Shown piece by piece: positions 35,039 through 40,290 of a DNA stretch of 40,290 nucleotides (position 1 is its first letter; each line of letters opens with the position of its first letter). A program made the position numbers and the translations under genes. The DNA is from Spirochaetaceae bacterium (GTDB taxonomy: Bacteria; Spirochaetota; Spirochaetia; Treponematales; Breznakiellaceae). The stretch is from positions 1 through 40,290 of the forward strand of contig JAITIR010000023.1 of NCBI GenBank assembly GCA_031279285.1. Reading direction: 5' to 3'. Below the pieces are notes generated by a model. It was given only the letters and a program-made list of their open reading frames with translations. It ran no database searches and had not been told where the DNA came from.

Positions 35039-35068
35039 TTGACATTGTTAAATAACTCGGCATAGTAT
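35039..35068 (+). promoter_or_regulatory. Candidate sigma-70 promoter of the ABC importer operon
   Basis: TTGACA (35039-35044), an 18-bp spacer and TAGTAT (35063-35068) lie 40 bp before the ATG at 35109. A GGAGGG ribosome site is at 35100-35105. No Fur box or riboswitch fold was recognised around it. Confidence 0.55.
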
Positions 35069-35108
35069 TCTTGAGGGTGCTTATTCGCAGCATCGGTTTG
35101 GAGGGTTT

Positions 35109-36197
35109 ATGAAAAAACGATTTTTGGCGCTCGCGCTGCTGTTCGCGGGTGTTTTAACGGTAAACGCTGTAGGCAAGAAGGAAACGCCGCGTGAGGCTGC
35201 GGGGACGCTGATCTTTACCGACTCGGCAGGGAGGGCGGTTGAAATCCCTGAAAACATTACGCGGATTGTGCCGTCGGGGGCGCTGGCGCAGATGTTTCTA
35301 GCGGCAGTCGCGCCGGACATGATCTGCGCGATACCTTCGGCGTACGGTTCCTATGAGATGGGCTTCCTGCCGCCGTACTTCGCGGCGCTTCCCGTGGTGG
35401 GGCAGTTTTACGGGGCGGCCAACCTGAACCCGGAGGAGATTGCCAGGATAGGGCCGGACCTGGTTATCGACGTGGGTGAACCCAAGGATACGATAGCGGA
35501 GGACATGGATAACATTTCCGCCACGATCGGGATCCCAACAGTTCATATAACGGCGACATTGCGAACGACGCCGGAGGCTTTCCGCACGCTGGGCCGGCTG
35601 CTCGGCAGAACGGAGCAGGGCGGGCGGCTGGCACGTTTCTGCGAGAAGACGCTGGCGGCGGCTGACGAACTGATGGCCAAGGTCGGCAGCCGTAAAAAGT
35701 CCGTACTGTACTGTCAGGGTAAGGCCGGGCTCAACGTGCTTGCCCGCGGCACCTTCCACACCGAAATCCTTGACTGGATGACGGACAACAAGGCGGTGGT
35801 GGATAACCCGGCATCCAGGGGCAGCGGGAACGAGGCGAACTTTGAACAGATACTGCTCTGGGATCCCCAAGTGATACTGTTTGGACCAGGGAGCGTGTAC
35901 GGGGAGGCGGCAAATGACCTGGCCTGGCGGGAACTGCGGGCCGTAAAGAGCGGTGAGTACTACGAAATTCCGTCGGGGCCTTACAACTGGATGGGGTCGC
36001 CGCCCTCCATAAACCGCTACCTCGGCATGATCTGGCTTGGCAAGGTGCTGTACCCCCAGTACGCCGCCTACGACCTGTACGCGGAGACAGCGGAATACTA
36101 CCGCCTTTTCTACGACCACGATCTTACACGGGAACAGTTTGAAACGCTTACCCGTAACAGCCTCCCTGGAGGCGAAAACGGCGTAAGCGTTCGCTAA
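35109..36197 (+). CDS. Periplasmic iron-siderophore/cobalamin-type binding protein
   Basis: 362 residues. A signal peptide (basic start, hydrophobic core, cleavage after about residue 22; no lipobox Cys) precedes a class III binding-protein fold: TLIFTDSAGRAVEIPENITRIVPSG, an NPEEIARIGPDLVID strand-turn, and later EQILLWDPQVILFGPG. The long helix between lobes is expected. It delivers a metal chelate or corrinoid to the FecCD-type permease that follows immediately. The exact ligand cannot be told from sequence. Stop and permease start abut (TAAATG). Confidence 0.9.
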   Translation: MKKRFLALALLFAGVLTVNAVGKKETPREAAGTLIFTDSAGRAVEIPENITRIVPSGALAQMFLAAVAPDMICAIPSAYGSYEMGFLPPYFAALPVVGQFYGAANLNPEEIARIGPDLVIDVGEPKDTIAEDMDNISATIGIPTVHITATLRTTPEAFRTLGRLLGRTEQGGRLARFCEKTLAAADELMAKVGSRKKSVLYCQGKAGLNVLARGTFHTEILDWMTDNKAVVDNPASRGSGNEANFEQILLWDPQVILFGPGSVYGEAANDLAWRELRAVKSGEYYEIPSGPYNWMGSPPSINRYLGMIWLGKVLYPQYAAYDLYAETAEYYRLFYDHDLTREQFETLTRNSLPGGENGVSVR

Positions 36198-37202
36198 ATG
36201 ACGGAAAGGCTGCCGCGCTCCGGCCCCGGAATCGTCCTCGTTCTGGGTTTGCTGCTGATTGCCGCAACGCTGGCGTCCCTGTCGCTGGGACGCTACCCGA
36301 TTCCCGTTACAGCGCTCCTCTACCGCTTGCTGGGCCGCCCCTTCGACTCGGCGCGGATGGAGGCGGTGCTGATGAATGTGCGGCTTCCCCGCGTGATCAT
36401 GGCCTGCCTTGTGGGAAGCGCCCTGGCCACCGCGGGCGCGAGCTACCAGGGTGTGTTCCAGAATCCGCTCGCCGCGCCTGACATCTTGGGGGCCTCAAGC
36501 GGAGCGGCCACAGGAGCGACCCTCGCTATACTGCTCCGGCTGCCCGGCTACCTGATAACGGTCTTCGCATTCTGCGCCAGCCTCATAACGATAGCGATAG
36601 TGATGCTGGTGGGCGAGCGGGCGCGGGGCAAGAAGGTGATAGGGCTCGTTCTTGCCGGGCTGATGGTTTCGTCCATCCACAGCGCCGCCGGTTCATTCAT
36701 GAAGCTGGTAGCCGACCCGAACAACGTGCTGCCTGAAATCGTATACTGGCTGATGGGATCGCTGGCGAAGATAAGGCCGGGCGACGTGTCGTTTGTGCTG
36801 CTTCCTATGGCGCTTGGACTTGTCCCGCTACTGGTATTCCGCTGGAGGATAAACCTGCTCACGCTTGGCGAGGAGGAGGCGCAGTCCATGGGCGTAAACG
36901 TGCGCGGGATGAGGGCGCTTGTGATCGTCTGCGGGACTCTGGTTACCGCCGCCGCAGTTTCGGTGAGCGGCGTGATAGGCTGGGCCGGCCTCATCATCCC
37001 GCACCTTTCCCGTCGGCTTGTGGGTAACAACTACCAGGTTTTGATGCCTGTTTCGATGCTGACGGGAGCCCTGTTCCTCCTTTTAATCGACAACATTTCC
37101 CGCAACCTGTTTGCCACCGAGATACCGCTCGGTATCCTCACCTCTCTCGTAGGCGCTCCGTTTTTTCTGTGGCTATTGACACGGAGGGGAGAAATCTGGT
37201 GA
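36198..37202 (+). CDS. FecCD-family ABC permease
   Basis: 334 residues with about ten hydrophobic segments, the usual FecCD/BtuC size. Motifs include RLPRVIMACLVGSALATAGASYQG, NPLAAPDILGASSGA (the conserved 'NPLAxPxxLG' loop) and GLIIPHLSRRLVG near the end, the coupling region that contacts the ATPase. It forms the inner-membrane channel of the importer. The start ATG follows the binding-protein stop directly, and its stop TGA overlaps the ATPase start GTG. Confidence 0.94.
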   Translation: MTERLPRSGPGIVLVLGLLLIAATLASLSLGRYPIPVTALLYRLLGRPFDSARMEAVLMNVRLPRVIMACLVGSALATAGASYQGVFQNPLAAPDILGASSGAATGATLAILLRLPGYLITVFAFCASLITIAIVMLVGERARGKKVIGLVLAGLMVSSIHSAAGSFMKLVADPNNVLPEIVYWLMGSLAKIRPGDVSFVLLPMALGLVPLLVFRWRINLLTLGEEEAQSMGVNVRGMRALVIVCGTLVTAAAVSVSGVIGWAGLIIPHLSRRLVGNNYQVLMPVSMLTGALFLLLIDNISRNLFATEIPLGILTSLVGAPFFLWLLTRRGEIW

Positions 37203-37996
37203 GTGGGAACGGGAACGCCGTGCTGCTTGATGTCCGCAAACTCAATTTCTGGTACGGCGAGCGGCAAATACTGCGCGATATAGCCTTTTCCCTCGAAAAG
37301 GGTGAGTTTTTGGCGACGCTTGGGCCTAACGGAGTGGGGAAAAGCACGCTTTTCCGTTGCATACTGGGGATTGAAAGGCGTTATCAAGGCGAAATACTAC
37401 TTGATAATGAAGATATAAGGCGTAAAAATCCGCGTACAATGGCGAAAACAATAGCTTATGTGCCGCAGACGCACTATCCATCGTTCAACTATTCGGTGAT
37501 GGACATGGTTTTGATGGGTACCGCAGCTCAGGGCAGGGAATGGGCGAGCCCGAATACAAGGCAGAAACGGAACGCGGCGGAGGCGCTGGAACGGCTTGGT
37601 ATCGCGGACTTTGGCGGGCGGGATTTTGCCCGTTTAAGCGGAGGCGAACAGCAGTTGGTTCTGATAGCCCGCGCCCTAGCGCAGGAGGCCAGGCTCCTCG
37701 TGATGGATGAGCCCACCGCCAACCTGGACTACGGCAACCAGATACGTGTCCTCTCCCAGGTCAAGAACTTAAGCGCCCAAGGTTACAGCGTCATAATCAG
37801 CACGCACAACCCGGAACACGCCCTCTTGTTTGCCGGCATGGTTCTCGCGTTGCACAACGGAGGAATCGCCGCGTCCGGTCCTGCAGCCGGAGTCCTCAAT
37901 GCCGGCCTGATTCGCACCCTTTACGGCGTGGAGGCAAGGCTGCGGCGCGACGAGGACGGCAGGATAAGCTGTACACCGCTACTAAACTACAGGTAG
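37199..37996 (+). CDS. ABC transporter ATP-binding protein (FecE/BtuD type)
   Basis: 265 residues from GTG 37199, chosen because GGAGGGGAG lies 8 bp upstream and it overlaps the permease stop (GTGA); an in-frame GTG at 37169 is less likely. Walker A GPNGVGKST (about 44-52), the Q-loop (VPQTHYPSF), the signature LSGGEQQ (about 144-150), Walker B LLVMDEPTANLD and the switch His (ISTHNPEH) are all intact. It powers the importer. It ends 4 bp before the convergent ExbD stop. Confidence 0.95.
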   Translation: MSGNGNAVLLDVRKLNFWYGERQILRDIAFSLEKGEFLATLGPNGVGKSTLFRCILGIERRYQGEILLDNEDIRRKNPRTMAKTIAYVPQTHYPSFNYSVMDMVLMGTAAQGREWASPNTRQKRNAAEALERLGIADFGGRDFARLSGGEQQLVLIARALAQEARLLVMDEPTANLDYGNQIRVLSQVKNLSAQGYSVIISTHNPEHALLFAGMVLALHNGGIAASGPAAGVLNAGLIRTLYGVEARLRRDEDGRISCTPLLNYR

Positions 37997-38000
37997 GGGG

Positions 38001-38408
38001 CTACTCTGACGCTTCGTCTTTTACGACAAGGGAAACCAAACGGAATTCCAGGCTTTGAAGTATGCCCATAACCTTGTCAACATTCATATAGGGCGTGTTT
38101 TTGTCGGCTATGATATGTATTCTGGTATCCGGTTCACGCTGGTATATTTCATTGGCGGTATATTCGAGCGATTCAAGCGTCGCCGGGTTGCCGTCGATGA
38201 AAACGGAACCGGTATAGTTCACCCAAATCTCAAGGTTTTTTTTATCGCTGACTTTGAGAACGCTGCGCGCTTCGGGGTATTCGATATTTATTTCTTTGCG
38301 GTAGTTGATCAGCGCCACAAGCATAATGAATATTAAAAGCAAAAACGCAACATCCGAGGTAGCGTTTGTTGAAACATTCATTATGCTTTGCCTTCGTTTA
38401 ATTTTCAT
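38001..38408 (-). CDS. ExbD/TolR-family protein, copy 2
   Basis: 135 residues. A basic N-terminus, one transmembrane helix (about 17-39, SDVAFLLLIFIMLVALI) with the essential Asp19 for proton flow, and a periplasmic domain with EIWVNYTGSVFIDG and ADKNTPYMNVDKVMGIL, as in ExbD/TolR. It lies 10 bp after the first ExbD gene. Works with ExbB to drive an outer-membrane machine. No TonB or TolA gene follows in the window. Confidence 0.88.
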   Translation of the reverse strand: MKIKRRQSIMNVSTNATSDVAFLLLIFIMLVALINYRKEINIEYPEARSVLKVSDKKNLEIWVNYTGSVFIDGNPATLESLEYTANEIYQREPDTRIHIIADKNTPYMNVDKVMGILQSLEFRLVSLVVKDEASE

Positions 38409-38418
38409 TTTTGTGCGT

Positions 38419-38817
38419 TCAAGGCTCTTTCATTTTGAATGAGAACGAATTGACTTTCAGGCGGCCTGTGAGTTCTACGAATGAAACCACGGACTGCCAC
38501 GCGGCGTAGCCTGAAATCGTCAATAGAACGGCGGGGTCCGGCCTTTTAGCGAGGGCGGCCGCGATTCGTTCTTCCGCTTCCGTGAGGCTAACCGCGCGGC
38601 CTTCAAAAAGGACGGCCCCTTCCCCGTCAAGTTCAAACCTGAGTATGTCTTCTTTTAGAAGAACCCGCGTGCTGTTTTTTGCCGGCAAGCGCATCAAAAA
38701 ACCCTTGTTTATGTTAAAACCGGCTATAACAATGAAGTATATGATCAGCAGGAACGCCAGATCGCTCAAAACGGACCCGCTGTCAAAAACCCTTCTTTTT
38801 GTACGTTTAATCTTCAT
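38419..38817 (-). CDS. ExbD/TolR-family protein, copy 1
   Basis: 132 residues from ATG 38817 (an in-frame TTG at 38826 is less likely). A single helix with LSDLAFLLIIYFIVIAGF includes the conserved Asp. The periplasmic part has LRFELDGEGAVLFEGR and a C-terminal LTGRLKVNSFSFKM segment. The start overlaps the end of the ExbB gene by 11 bp, so the two are coupled. Two ExbD genes in a row suggest a heteromeric complex. Confidence 0.88.
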   Translation of the reverse strand: MKIKRTKRRVFDSGSVLSDLAFLLIIYFIVIAGFNINKGFLMRLPAKNSTRVLLKEDILRFELDGEGAVLFEGRAVSLTEAEERIAAALAKRPDPAVLLTISGYAAWQSVVSFVELTGRLKVNSFSFKMKEP

Positions 38818-39448
38818 CGGAAACAAGCTCCGATATTATTTTGGAAGATATTCTTTCAACTTCTCCGGCAAAGCGGTCAACAGCATGGGTTAAAAGCGAA
38901 CTTGCCACCATTGCCACTATCGCGATTACCAGTCCAAATACGGTGGTTATAAGCGCCTCGTAGATGCCGTTGGCGACTATCTGCGCGTTTACCTCCGTTG
39001 CCTCGGCTATAGACTTAAACGCGCCTATCATGCCGGATACCGTTCCCAAAAAGCCCGTGAGCGGTGAGAGGGCGCCGAGTGTGGTTAAATAGTCAAAACC
39101 GTTTTCAAGCGAATCTACGCAGGCCGCCGCTTCCGTTTCCGCGTTTTTTTCAAGCCGGTGTTCGGAAAGTTTCGGATACTCGTACAGCGTATACAGTATA
39201 CGCGCCCCCATTCTTCTTTTCCGCTTTTCGTTTAAAAATTCACGCGCCCCTGAAAAGTCGTTTTTCCGCAAAAAACCCGTCAACGCCTCTTTTATATCGT
39301 CCATGCGTAAATTACTGCGGATAAGAAAAACCGCCCTTTCCATAGCGATAGAAATTGTCGCGATAGAAAACGCCAAAAGCGGCCACATGAAAATACCGCC
39401 CATACTGAAAAAACTTAAAAGCGTCATGCCTGTTTCGCTGTTGTTCAT
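38807..39448 (-). CDS. ExbB/TolQ-family proton channel
   Basis: 213 residues. Three transmembrane segments: about 13-33 (GIFMWPLLAFSIATISIAMERAV region), about 129-150 (TLGALSPLTGFLGTVSGMIGAF) and about 170-195 (ALITTVFGLVIAIVAMVASS). The cytoplasmic loop lies between the first two. The LTGFLGTVSGMI and ALITTVFGLVIAI motifs are those of MotA/TolQ/ExbB. First of the channel genes after the DUF4198 gene. Confidence 0.93.
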   Translation of the reverse strand: MNNSETGMTLLSFFSMGGIFMWPLLAFSIATISIAMERAVFLIRSNLRMDDIKEALTGFLRKNDFSGAREFLNEKRKRRMGARILYTLYEYPKLSEHRLEKNAETEAAACVDSLENGFDYLTTLGALSPLTGFLGTVSGMIGAFKSIAEATEVNAQIVANGIYEALITTVFGLVIAIVAMVASSLLTHAVDRFAGEVERISSKIISELVSDED

Positions 39449-39472
39449 ACGGCCCCCTGTCCCGCGTCGGCG

Positions 39473-40279
39473 CTATTTATTGACGGTAAACGACACCCAC
39501 GAATTATACGATTCAGCATCATAGACGGGATTGTTTTTGACGTCTCCTGAGTACAAAGTTTTTACTATCCAAATATCTTTTGCGGCGGCTGAGTTAGGAA
39601 TATTTATTGTAATTAGTCCCGCCGCGTCCGTTTTAGCGTCCTTTACCGCCCATGCATCCTGGTCTTTTGGATTGTAATTCCTGTATGTCGCGGATACCGC
39701 CGCCCCGCTCAATGGCTGGCCGTGCAGTAAAACTTTGAATACGGCGCTTTTTCCGGCGGCAATATCCGCGGGGTTTGTTACCGGCGTTATTTCGAGCGGC
39801 AGTCCGAGCGGTTTGGCAAAAGAAGAGTCCTGCGATGTAGGATTAATGTATATCTTGCACCAGTCTTCGCTTATGTAAGTTTTGGTAACGGTAAGTCCCA
39901 GCGCTTTTATTGTCGCTTTGGTCGCTTCTTTGTTTCCCGATGTAGTAACGTTGGAAAAACGCGCCATGCTGTTAAGCAGAACCAAACAGGGCGCGCCGCC
40001 GGGCAGCGTAAACGACTGTGCCAGCACGTTAAGCGTCTGATTTGGGACGGTAGTTATTTTTACATCATTGAGCGTATTATTCTGCAACACGTAAAATCCG
40101 CCCGGACGCGGTATCCATTCACCTGCTATTAAATGGTGGGTGGAGTATGAATATACAGGAACTGTGTCTCCCGCCTTATAATCTTTTACATCGCCTATCG
40201 CGCCAAACCATTCATGCGCGGACAGCGCGCCGGATAAAAAAACGTTTAAAACAATAAACATAAAAATATTCTTTTTCAT
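39473..40279 (-). CDS. Exported DUF4198-like protein, possible metal-uptake accessory
   Basis: 268 residues. A signal peptide (MKKNIFMFIVLNVFLSGALSA) is followed at once by HEWFGAIGD, then YKAGDTVPVYSYSTHHLIAG. The early His-Glu-Trp and the C-terminal Ig-like part (GQPLSGAAVSATYRNY, TDAAGLITINIPN) match the DUF4198 family, often found near TonB/ExbB-type transport genes and associated with nickel or cobalt uptake. The likely place is the periplasm. The ATG is near the window's right edge, with GAG at 40288-40290 as the only visible ribosome-site trace. It is 24 bp upstream of exbB-like in the same direction. Confidence 0.75.
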   Translation of the reverse strand: MKKNIFMFIVLNVFLSGALSAHEWFGAIGDVKDYKAGDTVPVYSYSTHHLIAGEWIPRPGGFYVLQNNTLNDVKITTVPNQTLNVLAQSFTLPGGAPCLVLLNSMARFSNVTTSGNKEATKATIKALGLTVTKTYISEDWCKIYINPTSQDSSFAKPLGLPLEITPVTNPADIAAGKSAVFKVLLHGQPLSGAAVSATYRNYNPKDQDAWAVKDAKTDAAGLITINIPNSAAAKDIWIVKTLYSGDVKNNPVYDAESYNSWVSFTVNK

Positions 40280-40290
40280 TTTTAATTCTC

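Larger units (their letters stand above)
34710..35108. other. 399-bp gap between the AT-rich operon and the transporter
   Basis: It holds a short open frame (34768-34908, + strand) and a candidate promoter (35039-35068). No transposase, tRNA or clear cobalamin-box riboswitch is visible. I could not identify a convincing promoter for the minus-strand operon just upstream of 34709. Confidence 0.5.

Noticed and set aside
34930-35100. Cobalamin riboswitch before the importer
   Set aside because: A GCC...GGC pairing near 35025 was noted, but no conserved B12 box or multi-stem layout is recognisable.

Overview
The window looks like chromosomal DNA of a treponeme-like spirochaete. The GroEL sequence closely resembles treponemal GroEL. 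It stands alone, with no groES in front and no CIRCE operator, and there are many relaxed-lipobox lipoproteins. This placement is by recognition, not by search. Base composition is mosaic: GC-rich over the secretion genes (1-16 kb) and the siderophore/B12-type transporter (35-38 kb), intermediate over 17-26 kb and 38-40 kb, and strongly AT-rich over 26.16-34.7 kb.

Region 1 (1-14.65 kb, + strand) is part of a type VI secretion system (T6SS). Intact genes are a TssE-like baseplate protein, a gp27-like hub, a PAAR tip, a gp5-like spike, a repeat-rich coiled-coil protein, a DUF6931-like protein, and the membrane/docking set TssJ-TssK-TssL-TssM. Between tssE and the hub the locus is visibly collapsed. 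A 13-codon start of tssF, a roughly 42-codon start of tssA, and the first ~17 codons of tssB fused to the back half of a PAAR gene lie end to end. A second spike/DUF6931 cassette (2.3-2.8 kb) is also a deletion-fused pseudogene.

Region 2 (14.85-17.7 kb) holds an alpha-carbonic anhydrase (-), a lipoprotein with a few collagen-like triplets (+), an outer-membrane beta-barrel-like protein (-) and a STAS anti-anti-sigma protein (+). A structured, gene-poor spacer with hairpins and an inverted-repeat element follows.

Region 3 (18.4-26.1 kb): a GAF/AAA+/Fis sigma-54 activator, a membrane-anchored TPR protein and a Big2-type lipoprotein form a tight + strand run. Then come a second small inverted-repeat element, a PNPOx/NimA-like protein (-), groEL with a strong terminator, and a Cys-rich membrane protein coupled to a PHP phosphoesterase.

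Region 4 (26.16-34.7 kb, - strand) is the most interesting part. It is an AT-rich, three-gene, translationally coupled operon encoding a 2272-residue protein with a GHKL (Hsp90/histidine-kinase type) ATPase domain and two phosphoribosyltransferase-like domains, a receiver-like protein, and a DUF2971 protein. It reads as a horizontally acquired conflict or stress-response system. I do not recognise it as a named one.

Region 5 (35.1-40.3 kb): a complete periplasmic-binding-protein/FecCD-permease/ATPase ABC importer (+) converges on a DUF4198 protein plus ExbB/ExbD/ExbD energy-transduction genes (-) without TonB. Both fit metal or cofactor uptake.
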